NCBI GenBank assembly: GCA_041394145.1
Contig: JAWKIW010000004.1
Location: forward strand, 1 to 64,000
Source: JAWKIW01 sp041394145
GTDB taxonomy: Bacteria > Actinomycetota > Acidimicrobiia > Acidimicrobiales > Acidimicrobilacustridaceae
Direction: 5' to 3'
DNA length: 64,000 nucleotides
The first letter of the stretch is position 1, and each line of letters opens with the position of its first letter. The position numbers and the translations under genes were made by a program. Shown in pieces: positions 9,355 through 17,523 of the stretch. The notes under the pieces are model-generated. The model saw only the letters and a list, made by a program, of their open reading frames with translations, ran no database searches and was not told the origin of the DNA.

Positions 9355-10749
9355 TCAGAACTGGAAGTAGGCGAAGTCGCGGACCTGGCCGCTGAAGGCG
9401 ATGATGGCCACCAGCATGAAGCCGTAGGCGACCGCCCGGGCCGGCGGCGTGGGTTGGGTCGCCCTTCGGCAGCGGATCTGGCGCAGCCGAAGTTGTCGAG
9501 CGCCAGCAGCATGGCGGCGGCATAGGCCGCCATGGCAGCCTCGACGTCGATCGCCCCCATGCCGTTGCCGAACACGGTGGCGCCCGCCGACCGGAAGGTG
9601 CTCACGTCGTTGCCGAGGCTCGGGAGCAGGCCGGTCACCATGAGGCAGGCGAGGACGTAGACCCGTGACAGCGCGGCCGTGGTCCGGGGGCGCCGGGGCG
9701 GTGCCAGGCCGTCGCAGACGTGCCGGCCGCGCCGCTGGTTGACCAGGCGCTCGGTGATGAGGATGCCGCTCAGCCCCGCTCCGAAGGCGATCCAGCCCAC
9801 GCTCAGCCCGTGCCAGATGCCGGCCACCATGAACGTGAGGAACAGCGCGAACACCATGCGGGCGTTCGAACGGGTCGAGCCGCGCAGTGGCTGGAAGACG
9901 TAGTCCCGCAGCCACCCCATGAGGGTGATCTGCCACCGGCGCCAGAAGTCGGTGAAGTTCCGGGAGCGGGTGAGCGGCTGGTGAAGTTGGCCGGCATCTC
10001 GACGCCGAGGAGCTTCGCCGAGCCCCGTGCCATGTCGATGTAGCCGGCGATGTCGAAGCACGTCCCGACGATGCCGACGAACAGCATGGGCACGATGGCG
10101 CCGATCCCCAGGCGTGTCTGCTCGGCCGCGACCTGCGGCAGGTACCCCGTCGTCGTCTCCAGCAGGAGGTCGGCGACGGCGACCTTCTTGAACAGCCCGG
10201 TGAACAGCAGCACGAGGCCCTCGTTGACCTGGACCTGTTGGGCCGGCGACGGCCGTCGCGCAGCTGGGGGATCAGGCGGCGTGCCCGCACGATCGGGCCG
10301 GCGAGCAGGTGTGGGAAGAAGGACATGTACGCGCCGTACAGCACGAGGTCACGCTCGGGCTCGATGTCGCCACGGTGGACGTCTACGACGTAGGAGATCC
10401 CCTGGAACGTGTAGAAGGTGAAGCCGATCGGCGCGAAGAGCGCGGCTGCGCCGCCCACCGTCGGGGCGTCGATCACCTTGAAGAAGAACAGCACCGACGC
10501 CGACGCGGCGACGGCGACCGCGAGGAGCACGCGACGTCGTGTGCCTGCCAGTCGCGGGAGCGCGAGCCCCACGGCGTACGTGAAGGCGATCGAGGCCACG
10601 AGCAGTCCGACGTAGCGCCAGTCTCGGAAGCCGTAGAAGGCGAGCGAGCCGACGAGGACGACGACGGGCCGGCGCCGTGGGGCGAGGGCCCAGAACAGCG
10701 CCACGAACACGGCGAGGAAGACGAAGTACTCGACGCTGTTGAATCGCAT
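9355..10749 (-). CDS. MBOAT-family membrane O-acyltransferase (AlgI/DltB type, frameshifted)
   Basis: About 465 residues with 10 or more predicted helices. It starts MRFNSVEYFVFLAVFVALFW, as in AlgI-type proteins. Conserved landmarks are FYTFQGISYVVDVHRG, SFFPHLLAGPIVRA, NFTDFWRRWQITLMGWLRDY and FMVAGIWHGLSVGWIAFG, which contains the catalytic His. It ends SGQVRDFAYFQF. Such proteins move acyl groups across the membrane with a periplasmic SGNH partner; one is encoded at 782-1884. Frames change near 10240, 9980 and 9480-9500 while the motifs continue. Converges with the hotdog gene and diverges from the second KS across a 9-bp tandem repeat. Confidence 0.8.
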   Translation of the reverse strand: MRFNSVEYFVFLAVFVALFWALAPRRRPVVVLVGSLAFYGFRDWRYVGLLVASIAFTYAVGLALPRLAGTRRRVLLAVAVAASASVLFFFKVIDAPTVGGAAALFAPIGFTFYTFQGISYVVDVHRGDIEPERDLVLYGAYMSFFPHLLAGPIVRARRLIPQLRDGRRRPNRSRSTRASCCCSPGCSRRSPSPTSCWRRRRGTCRRSRPSRHAWGSAPSCPCCSSASSGRASTSPATSTWHGARRSSSASRCRPTSPAAHPLPELHRLLAPVADHPHGVAAGLRLPATARLDPFERPHGVRAVPHVHGGRHLARAERGLDRLRSGAERHPHHRAPGQPAARPARLRRPGTAPAPPDHGRAVTGLRPRLPHGDRPAPEPRQRREHLPVGGRHRVRQRHGGDRRRGCHGGLCRRHAAGARQLRLRQIRCRRATQPTPPARAVAYGFMLVAIIAFSGQVRDFAYFQF

Positions 10750-10774
10750 GAGGGGGCGCGCAGCTCGCCGGCGT

Positions 10775-10819
10775 GGGTGGCGCGGGTGGCGCGGGTGGCG
10801 CGGGTGGCGCGGGTGGCGC
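10775..10819. repeat. Five perfect tandem copies of a 9-bp unit
   Basis: GGGTGGCGC is repeated five times in the 106-nt divergent spacer between the MBOAT and second KS starts. It does not code in either gene. It could be slippage-prone or affect promoter spacing. Confidence 0.85.
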
Positions 10820-10843
10820 CGAGGGCATAGGTGCCGACATCGG

Positions 10844-10849
10844 TAGTGT
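10844..10849 (+). promoter_or_regulatory. -10 element of leaderless KS2
   Basis: TAGTGT ends 6 nt before the GTG at 10856, implying leaderless transcription and fixing that start. Confidence 0.55.
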
Positions 10850-10855
10850 CGGGGT

Positions 10856-12021
10856 GTGCGCACTCGGGTGGTGGTCACCGGCCTCGGGACGCTGTCGCCC
10901 GACGGGCGGGGCGTCGACGCCTTCTGGGAGGCGATCGTGGCTCCCGTCGACCGAACAGTGCGCCAGTCGATCGAAGGGTTCGACTACCGGCCCTGGCTGA
11001 CCTTCAAGGAGCAGCGGCGGTCGGCCCCGTTCACCCGCCACGCCGTGGTCGCCGCCGACGAGGCCGTGATCCAGGCGGGGCGCCCGGTGTTCGACCCCGT
11101 CCGCACCGGCGTGGTGCTCTCGACGGTGTACGGCGCGCTGGAGACGGTCGAGGAGCAGGCGCGCGTCCACGACGAGGAGGGCGCCGCCGAGGTCTTCCCG
11201 TTCCTCGGCGCCCTGGCCTGTGAGAACGCGCCGGCCTCGGCGCTGTGCCTGCGCTACGGGATCCGGGGACCGGCCAAGGCGGTGGTGGGTGCCTGTGCCG
11301 GGGCGCCTTCGCCATCGGCGACGCCGCCGACCTCATCACCTCCGGTCGCTGCGACGTGGTGCTGGCGGGCGGCGGCCCAGGGCGCCATGACGCCGGCGAT
11401 GGTGGCGTCCTACGACAACCCGCACGTGCTGGCCCGCGCATTTGCTGGTCCCGCCCGTTCGACCGGCGCCGCAATGGGTTCGTGTTCGCCGAGGGTGCCG
11501 CCGTGCTCGTGCTCGAGTCTGCCGACCACGCGGATGCACGAGGTGCCCGACCGCTCGCCGAGCTGGCCGGTTGGGCCAACACCAACGACGCCGGCCACAT
11601 GGTGAAGCCCTCGGGAGAGGGCGCTGTCGAGTGCATGCGCGGCGCCCTGTCCTCGGCCGGGCTCGAGCCGGGTGACGTCGTGCACGTGAACGCCCACGGC
11701 ACCGGCACACCGGTCAACGACCGCGTCGAAGCCGATGCCGTCGTGGAGGTGTTCGGTCGACCTGGCCCGTCGGTGACATCGATCAAGCGGGTCACCGGCC
11801 ACACCGCCGGCGCCTCCGGGGCGTTCGAGGCCGCCTCGGTCGTGCTCTCGATGCAGCGGGGCGTGCTGCCACCGACCGGCATCGACTTCGAGCCGGATCC
11901 CACCATCGACCTCGACCTCGTCATCGGTGGTGCCCGGCCTTGGACACCCGGGCCCACGGTCTCGAACTCGTTCGGCCTGGGCGGCCACAACGGTTCACTG
12001 GTGTTCGTGCCCTGGGGGTGA
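10856..12021 (+). CDS. Second beta-ketoacyl synthase, catalytic residues present, frameshifted in the middle
   Basis: About 390 residues. It starts TRVVVTGLGTLSPDGRGVDA. The active-site region is KAVVGACAG followed after one frame change by GAFAIGDAADLITSGRCDVV. The two His are in HVNAHGTGTPVND and KRVTGHTAGASGAFEA, and it ends SNSFGLGGHNGSLVFVPWG. Cys-His-His are thus all identifiable. Breaks lie near 11297 (a G/C run), 11380 and 11440. It differs from the first KS in sequence but has the same length, so the pair may act at different chain lengths or as a KS/chain-length pair; the intact Cys argues against a pure chain-length factor. Confidence 0.8.
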
Positions 12022-12151
12022 GCCGCTGCGGACCGGTGCCCGGAAGCCCCACAGCGGGGTCGGGCCCCACGCTGGCGTGATCGCGCCACCCCCCGCCTAC
12101 GATGTCGGGAGCACCGGTGGCAGTGGGTCGCCGGGAGCCCGGGAGGATCGC

Positions 12152-12385
12152 GTGGACGTTCGGATCGGTGTGCTGCACACCATGAAGGAGATCGAGATCG
12201 AGCTGCCCGACGGCACCGACAAGGCTGCGGTGAAGTCCGCCGTCGACGAGGCGCTCGCCGACGACGACAAGGTCCTCTGGCTCACCGACAAGAACGGCCG
12301 CGAGGTCGGCATCCCGTCCGAGCGGGTGGCCTGGGTCGAGTTCGGCCGACCCGACGCCGAGCGCCGCATCGGGTTCGGCTCCTGA
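12152..12385 (+). CDS. DUF3107 family small protein
   Basis: 77 residues: VDVRIGVLHTMKEIEIELP, then a central stretch with TDKNGREVGIPSERVAWVEF and RRIGFGS at the end. This matches the actinobacterial DUF3107 family (M. tuberculosis Rv3208A type), whose function is not established. The GTG start is preceded by GGGAGG. It is separated by 37 nt from the first ArsA-like ATPase and could be cotranscribed with it. This is the first gene downstream of the biosynthetic cluster with no frame damage. Confidence 0.85.
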   Translation: MDVRIGVLHTMKEIEIELPDGTDKAAVKSAVDEALADDDKVLWLTDKNGREVGIPSERVAWVEFGRPDAERRIGFGS

Positions 12386-12422
12386 GTCGCCGACCCGCCT
12401 CCTCGGCACCGCCTGGAACGCC

Positions 12423-13388
12423 GTGACCACCACCGCCACCGCCGTCGACCTGCTCGACCGGCGCCTCCTGTTCGTCACGGGCAAGGGCGGTGTCGGCAAG
12501 ACCAGCGTGTCGGCGGCCCTGGGTCTGCTCGCGGCCCAGCACGGCAAGCGGACCCTGGTGTGCGAGGTCGACGCCAAGGGCAACCTGGCCGACTTCTTCG
12601 AGGCGCGCCCCAACCGGTTCAAGCCCCAGGAGCTGGCGCCGGGGCTGTTCGCCATGTCGATGAACACCGAGGAGTCGCTGAAGGAGTACCTCTCCCTGCA
12701 GCTCAAGGTGCCGCTCATCGCCCGCGTCGGCCCGCTGGCCAAGAGCTTCGACTTCGTGGCCACCGCCGCCCCCGGGGTCAAGGAGATCCTCACCGTCGGC
12801 ATGCTCGCCTATGAGGTCCGCGAGCGCAGCTACGACCTCGTCGTCGTCGACGCGCCTGCCTCGGGTCACGTCGTGGCCCAGCTGGCCGCGCCCCAGGCCA
12901 TCAACGAGCTCGTCCAGGTGGGCATGGTGCGCGACCAGACGGCGTGGATGGTCGAGCTGCTCGCCGACCCTGCCGTCACCGGTGCGGTGATCGTGGCCGC
13001 CCCCGAGGAGATGCCCGTCACCGAGACGCTCGAGCTCGCCGAGCGCATCGACGCCGAGACCGACGTCGACCTCGCCGCCGTGGTGGTCAACAAGGTCCTG
13101 CCCGAGCTGTTCGGCCGGGGCGAGGAGGAGATCTTCGGCCGCCTCCGCGAGCCCGCGCACGTCGAGGAGCTGGCCCGGGCGACGGGGGCCGTGGTCGAGC
13201 CGGTGCTCGACGCCGCCGAGCTGGCGGTCACGCTCCGGCGCACCCGCGCCGAGCACCTCACCCGCCTGCGCCGCGAGCTGTCGCGTGACGTGCCGATGCT
13301 GTACGTGCCGTACCTGTTCACCCGTGAGCACGGCGTGCGGGCCACCCACGCGGTGGCCGAGGCGCTCGGCGCGGAGCTGGGGTACTGA
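12423..13388 (+). CDS. ArsA/Get3-like ATPase (BagA/Rv3679-like)
   Basis: 321 residues. The deviant Walker A is FVTGKGGVGKTSVSAALGLL (residues ~17-36), with the signature Lys typical of ArsA/Get3/MinD ATPases; the switch region is CEVDAKGNLADFF and Walker B-like LVVVDAPASGHV. It ends in a DNA-independent helical region. It pairs with a second ArsA-like gene 2 nt downstream, the same arrangement as M. tuberculosis Rv3679-Rv3680. Actinobacterial pairs form a heteromeric complex whose client is uncertain. No ArsB pump or arsenic genes are nearby, so arsenite transport is unlikely. Confidence 0.85.
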   Translation: MTTTATAVDLLDRRLLFVTGKGGVGKTSVSAALGLLAAQHGKRTLVCEVDAKGNLADFFEARPNRFKPQELAPGLFAMSMNTEESLKEYLSLQLKVPLIARVGPLAKSFDFVATAAPGVKEILTVGMLAYEVRERSYDLVVVDAPASGHVVAQLAAPQAINELVQVGMVRDQTAWMVELLADPAVTGAVIVAAPEEMPVTETLELAERIDAETDVDLAAVVVNKVLPELFGRGEEEIFGRLREPAHVEELARATGAVVEPVLDAAELAVTLRRTRAEHLTRLRRELSRDVPMLYVPYLFTREHGVRATHAVAEALGAELGY

Positions 13389-13390
13389 CG

Positions 13391-14572
13391 ATGGCCCGCC
13401 GGCACCGCGACGACGACGCCGACAAGGCGAGGACGCTCGAGCAGCTGCTGTCGGCCAAGGAGATCGTGATCTTCTGCGGCTCGGGCGGCGTCGGCAAGAC
13501 CACCACGGCGGCGTCGTCGGCCGCCATGGCCGCCGCCCACATCGGTGGCAAGGTGCTGGTGCTCACCGTCGACCCGGCCAAGCGCCTGGCCAACGCCCTG
13601 GGCCTCGAGCGCTTCGGCAACGTCGAGACCCGCGTCCCCGACGAGCTGTTCGAGGCGGCGGGCGTCGAGCCCCGCGGTCAGCTGTGGGCGGCCATGCTCG
13701 ACACCAAGGAGTCCTGGGACGGTCTGGTGCGCACGCATGCGCCCGACCCGCAGACCCGGGACGCCATCCTCGCCAACCCCCTCTACCAGAACATCACGGC
13801 GAAGTTCGTCCAGAGCCACGACTACATCGCCATGGAGCGGCTCTACGAGATCCACAGCTCGGGCCGCTACGACCTGATCATCGTCGACACGCCACCCACC
13901 CGGAACGCCATCGACTTCCTCGAGGCGCCCGAGCGGATGGCCGACTTCTTCTCCAGCCGGCTGCTGCGGTGGCTCATCGCGCCGTATCGGTCCCGGGTGC
14001 TCACCGCGGCGTCGAAGCCCTTCTACTCGATCGCCGACCGGATCCTGGGCTCGCAGTTCCTCCAGGACATCGCCGAGTTCTTCATCCTCTTCCAGACGAT
14101 GTACGAGGGCTTCGTCGAGCGGGCCAAGGCCGTCACCCGCACGCTGTCGGACCGTCGCACCACGTTCGTGGTGGTCTCCACCCTCGAGGCGGCTCCGGTG
14201 CGGGAGGCGGAGTTCTTCATCGAGGCGCTCGAAGATCGGGGCTTCCCGCTCGGTGCGGTCGTGCTCAACAAGGTGCTGCCCGCGTATCTCATCGACCCGG
14301 AAGCCACCCACTCCGCCCACGTGCTGTCCCGTGATGCCGAGAAGATCGCGGCCCAGCTGCCCGCCGGCATCGGCGAGCCCGACACGGTCGCCCGGGTGCT
14401 GCGCGAGATCGGCGAGAGCTTCTTGAACTACCGCGTCGTGGCCACTCGTGAGGCCGAGCAGCGCGCCGAGCTGGGCCGGGCCCCCGAGCTCGTGTGCACG
14501 GCTCCCTTCCTCGACTCCGATGTCTACGACCTCGGCGGCCTGCTCCGCCTGGGCCGCCAGATCTGGACCTGA
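13391..14572 (+). CDS. ArsA/Get3-like ATPase (BagB/Rv3680-like)
   Basis: 393 residues. The nucleotide motif is FCGSGGVGKTTTAASSAA (residues ~30-47), followed by VLTVDPAKRLANALGLE and LIIVDTPPTRNAIDFLEAPE. The C-terminal half (REAEFFIEALEDRGFPL, VVLNKVLPAYL) is typical of the longer actinobacterial ArsA-like proteins. It begins 2 nt after its paralogue stops, so the two are cotranscribed and probably a heterodimer. Metal-coordinating Cys pairs needed for Get3-type zinc dimerisation are not apparent. Confidence 0.86.
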   Translation: MARRHRDDDADKARTLEQLLSAKEIVIFCGSGGVGKTTTAASSAAMAAAHIGGKVLVLTVDPAKRLANALGLERFGNVETRVPDELFEAAGVEPRGQLWAAMLDTKESWDGLVRTHAPDPQTRDAILANPLYQNITAKFVQSHDYIAMERLYEIHSSGRYDLIIVDTPPTRNAIDFLEAPERMADFFSSRLLRWLIAPYRSRVLTAASKPFYSIADRILGSQFLQDIAEFFILFQTMYEGFVERAKAVTRTLSDRRTTFVVVSTLEAAPVREAEFFIEALEDRGFPLGAVVLNKVLPAYLIDPEATHSAHVLSRDAEKIAAQLPAGIGEPDTVARVLREIGESFLNYRVVATREAEQRAELGRAPELVCTAPFLDSDVYDLGGLLRLGRQIWT

Positions 14573-14650
14573 GCTGCGCCCATCCGGCTCCCGACGGGTG
14601 CCGATCGGCGGCGTCGGCCGGAGCTGACCCGCACCGACCGACCGTCGCGG

Positions 14651-14656
14651 CAGACT
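14651..14656 (+). promoter_or_regulatory. -10 element of leaderless pdtaS
   Basis: CAGACT ends 7 nt before the ATG at 14664, matching the leaderless pattern of neighbouring genes; no ribosome-binding site is visible. Confidence 0.45.
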
Positions 14657-14663
14657 GACCGGC

Positions 14664-16160
14664 ATGCCCCGCCTCGCCGAGCTCACCCGACGGCACACCC
14701 AGCTCCACGAGCCCGCCGTCGACCACCTGGAGCGCCTCGTCGGGTCGTGGGGGCTGCTGGCCGACCTCAGCTTCTCGGACCTGCTGCTGTTCGCCCAGGT
14801 CGGCCACCCGACGGCCGGAGAGGGAGCCGAGCAGTTCCTGGTGCTCGGCCAGGTCCGCCCCACCACCGGTCAGACCGTGTACCGCAACGACTACGTGGGT
14901 CGGCTGGTCACCGACCACGAGCGTCCGCTCGTCGCCCGCACGTTCAGCCTCGGCGAGATCATCGACGGCGAGGTGCCCAACGAGGCCCGGCGGGAGCTCA
15001 TCCGGGAGCTGTGCATCCCGGTGCGGCTCGGGAGCGAGACCGTGGCCGTGCTGAGCCGCGAGTCGGCATCGTCGGTGGGCCGCCAGCCCGGAGAGCTGGA
15101 GAAGGTCTACGTCGAGGTGTTCCACCGGTTCGCCCGCATGCTGACCTCGGGCGAGTTCCCCTTCTCCCACGAGGAGGGCTGGACCGACCAGCTTCCCCGG
15201 GTCGGTGACGGGGTCCTCGTGCTCGACGGCACCGCCCGCGTCGAGTACGCCTCACCCAACGCGGTGTCCGCCCTGCACCGCCTCGGTGTGCACGCCAACA
15301 CCGAGGGCATGCGCCTCATCGACCTCGGGCTGCAGGAGACGGCGGTGCGCACCGCCTTCACGCGCGCCATCCCCGCCACCGAGGAGATCGAGCTGGGCCA
15401 CGAGGTCACGGTGGTGCTGCGCTGCATCCCCCTGCTCGATCAGGGGCGCGTCACCGGCGCCGTGCTGCTGCTGCGCGACATCTCCGAGCTGCGACGGCGC
15501 GACCGCCTGCTGCTCTCCAAGGACGCCACCATCCGTGAGATCCACCATCGGGTGAAGAACAACCTCCAGACGATCTCGTCGCTGCTGCGGTTGCAGGCCC
15601 GGCGGCTGTCGTCACCGGAGGCGAAGGCGGCCCTCGAGGAGTCGGTGCGACGCATCCGGTCGATCGCCATCGTCCACGAGACCCTCGCCCACGGCGCCGG
15701 CGAGGACGTGTCGTTCACCGACATCGTCCGACCGCTGGTGCGCATGGTCGAGGAGGGCCTCGTCTCGCCCGAGCACCCGGTGCACATGACCATCGTCGGC
15801 GAGGCCGGGGAGCTCCCCGCGGCCATGGCCACCTCCCTGGCCGTGGTCCTCACCGAGCTGTTGCAGAACGTCGTCGACCACGCCTACCCCCCGGGCCTCG
15901 ACAGCGACGCCGGCCACGTCCGCCTCGAGCTGGCCAACGACGGCGAGGCGCTCGACGTGCTCGTCGTCGACGACGGCGCCGGCCTGCCCGAGGGCTTCTC
16001 GTCGGAGGCGACGACCGGCCTCGGCCTGTCGATCGTGCGCACCCTGGTCACGACCGAGCTCGACGGCACCATCGAGATGCGAACCGGCACCGGTGGCGGC
16101 GATCGGCCCGGCACGGTGGTGGCGTTGCACCTGCCGATCCGGGTCCCCGAGGCGGGGTGA
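14664..16160 (+). CDS. pdtaS: PdtaS-like sensor histidine kinase (GAF-PAS-HisKA_2-HATPase)
   Basis: 498 residues, close to M. tuberculosis PdtaS. The N-terminal ~150 residues form a GAF-like sensor domain, residues ~170-280 a PAS domain (LPRVGDGVLVLDGTARVEYA). An HWE/HisKA_2-type H-box follows: REIHHRVKNNLQTISSLLRL with phospho-accepting His294, then VVLTELLQNVVDHA (N box) and LGLSIVRTLV (G box). No membrane segment is seen, so the kinase is cytosolic. The mycobacterial orthologue phosphorylates the ANTAR antiterminator PdtaR and senses cyclic-di-GMP/metals; no pdtaR is in this window. Adjacency to a convergent whiB1 matches the Rv3220c-Rv3219 neighbourhood. Confidence 0.88.
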   Translation: MPRLAELTRRHTQLHEPAVDHLERLVGSWGLLADLSFSDLLLFAQVGHPTAGEGAEQFLVLGQVRPTTGQTVYRNDYVGRLVTDHERPLVARTFSLGEIIDGEVPNEARRELIRELCIPVRLGSETVAVLSRESASSVGRQPGELEKVYVEVFHRFARMLTSGEFPFSHEEGWTDQLPRVGDGVLVLDGTARVEYASPNAVSALHRLGVHANTEGMRLIDLGLQETAVRTAFTRAIPATEEIELGHEVTVVLRCIPLLDQGRVTGAVLLLRDISELRRRDRLLLSKDATIREIHHRVKNNLQTISSLLRLQARRLSSPEAKAALEESVRRIRSIAIVHETLAHGAGEDVSFTDIVRPLVRMVEEGLVSPEHPVHMTIVGEAGELPAAMATSLAVVLTELLQNVVDHAYPPGLDSDAGHVRLELANDGEALDVLVVDDGAGLPEGFSSEATTGLGLSIVRTLVTTELDGTIEMRTGTGGGDRPGTVVALHLPIRVPEAG

Positions 16161-16196
16161 GGCGGTGACGGGCGGTGCCTGCCGGTCCGGACGCGC

Positions 16197-16222
16197 CACG
16201 GCCTCCCCAGGGGGAGGCCGTG
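16197..16222. terminator. Bidirectional hairpin between pdtaS and whiB1
   Basis: A perfect 12-bp inverted repeat (CACGGCCTCCCC / GGGGAGGCCGTG, AG between) sits between the convergent stops. There is no T-run. Confidence 0.75.
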
Positions 16223-16245
16223 CGGTGATCGGAGGGCGGGGGTGC

Positions 16246-16542
16246 TCAGGCGCTGCGGCGCTTGGCGGCCACCCATCGGCGGCGGATCTTGCGGCGCTCC
16301 TCCTCGGAGGTGCCGCCCCACACGCCGGAGTCCTGGTTGGTGGTGAGGGCGAAGTCGAGGCAGGCCTGCTTGACCTCGCACGTCGCACACACGGCCTTGG
16401 CGTTGGCGATCTGCTCGATGGCCGGCCCGGTGGTGCCGACCGGGAAGAAGAGATCGGGATCCGTGTCGCGGCACGCCGCCAGCGAGCGCCACTCGTCGGG
16501 CTGGGCGGAGAGGGTCAGCGAGCGGGACGAGGTGAGGGCCAC
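16246..16542 (-). CDS. whiB1: WhiB1-like iron-sulfur transcription factor
   Basis: 98 residues. Four Cys at 24, 52, 55 and 61 have the spacing of M. tuberculosis WhiB1 (28, 3 and 6 residues apart) and bind [4Fe-4S]. CRDTDPDLFFPVGTTGPAIE and NQDSGVWGGTSEEERRKIRR (the GVWGG turn) are also WhiB1-like, and a basic tail follows for DNA contact. GTG was chosen as start because GGAGG lies just upstream; the spacing is short, so the extreme N-terminus is uncertain. WhiB1 is an essential NO-sensing regulator that binds the housekeeping sigma factor in mycobacteria. A CRP-like site lies ~85 nt upstream. Confidence 0.88.
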   Translation of the reverse strand: MALTSSRSLTLSAQPDEWRSLAACRDTDPDLFFPVGTTGPAIEQIANAKAVCATCEVKQACLDFALTTNQDSGVWGGTSEEERRKIRRRWVAAKRRSA

Positions 16543-16625
16543 GATGCCTCCACAGATCGGGCCACGTTGCCTGGCTGGCGCGCCGCCACCGAGGGGCCGG
16601 TGTCGGGTGAACCAGGGCAAGCAGT

Positions 16626-16641
16626 CGTGAAGCGGTTCACA
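16626..16641. promoter_or_regulatory. CRP/Cmr-like operator upstream of whiB1
   Basis: CGTGA-AGCGGT-TCACA matches the CRP consensus TGTGA-N6-TCACA with one mismatch. It lies 84 nt upstream of the whiB1 start, in the 238-nt divergent spacer to the GDPD gene. In M. tuberculosis whiB1 is a known target of the CRP homologue Rv3676. Confidence 0.6.
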
Positions 16642-16780
16642 TGCCACCGCCCTGCTCAGGTGAACGGCGTGTGGCTGGGACCTGGCCACCGTAATGCGTT
16701 CCAATATGGTCCGCAAGGGGTCCTTCTCCGGGTTTTTTGTGACTCGGGGCACATATCGGTCCGAGCGACAGGTGGCCACT

Positions 16781-17488
16781 GTGGGTGAGATCGCGCGACC
16801 CCAGGTGGTCGCACATCGGGGCGCCTCCAGCGCATTCGCCGAGAACACCGTGGCCGCCTTCCGCGGGGCGGTCACGCTGGGCGCCGACGGGGTCGAGCTC
16901 GACGTGCGGCGCTGTGCCGACGGGACCCTGGCCGTGCACCACGACCCCGTCCTCGCCGCGAGCGGGGTCGCCCTCGCCGCGCTGAGCGGTCCCGAGCTGC
17001 CCGAGGAGGTGCCCGACCTGGCCACCGCGCTTGCTGCCAGCGAACCCCTGTGGGTCAACGTCGAGATCAAGCACGGCCACGACGAGCCGGGCTACGACCC
17101 CTCCCACCGCGTGGCCGACGACGTCGCGGCGGTGCTGGCGGCGGCCGGGCCGGCCGATCGCTTCCTCGTCTCCTCCTTCGACCCCGCGGTGCTCGACCGC
17201 TTCCGAGCCGTGGCGCCCGCGGTGGCCACCGGCCTGCTGGTGTTCGATCTCCGCCACCCTGCCGACGTCGTCGCCCAGGCCGTCGCCGGTGGCCACACCG
17301 CCCTGCACCCGTGGGAGCACATGGTCGACGCCGAGGTGGTGGGGAGGGCCCACGACGCGGGCCTGGCGGTGAACGTCTGGACCGTCGACGACCCCGACCG
17401 GATGCGCGAGCTGGCGGCCATCGGGGTCGACGCCGTCATCACCAACGTGCCGGACGTGGCCCTCGCCGCGCTCGGGTCGGGGCCGTAG
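16781..17488 (+). CDS. Glycerophosphodiester phosphodiesterase family protein
   Basis: 235 residues of a GDPD TIM barrel. VVAHRGASSAFAENTVAAF gives the HRG motif and metal-binding Glu; GADGVELDVRRCADGTLAVH gives ExD and the catalytic His; WVNVEIKHG and VNVWTVDDPDRM complete the barrel. It hydrolyses glycerophosphodiesters to an alcohol and glycerol-3-phosphate. No signal peptide, so cytoplasmic. An in-frame extension to 16694 exists, but the GTG at 16781 after AGGTGG fits the usual N-terminus. Convergent with the lipid kinase gene, a plausible functional neighbour in phospholipid turnover. Confidence 0.87.
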   Translation: MGEIARPQVVAHRGASSAFAENTVAAFRGAVTLGADGVELDVRRCADGTLAVHHDPVLAASGVALAALSGPELPEEVPDLATALAASEPLWVNVEIKHGHDEPGYDPSHRVADDVAAVLAAAGPADRFLVSSFDPAVLDRFRAVAPAVATGLLVFDLRHPADVVAQAVAGGHTALHPWEHMVDAEVVGRAHDAGLAVNVWTVDDPDRMRELAAIGVDAVITNVPDVALAALGSGP

Positions 17489-17523
17489 CCGCGCCGGGAT
17501 CCGGTGGCGCGCGTCGCCCGTCC

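Noticed and set aside
12423..14572. Arsenite efflux operon
   Set aside because: Two ArsA-like ATPases are present but no ArsB/Acr3, ArsR or ArsC; the paired arrangement matches the actinobacterial Rv3679-Rv3680 type.
14664..16160. A complete two-component pair
   Set aside because: Only the kinase is present; no response regulator or ANTAR protein gene is found in the window.
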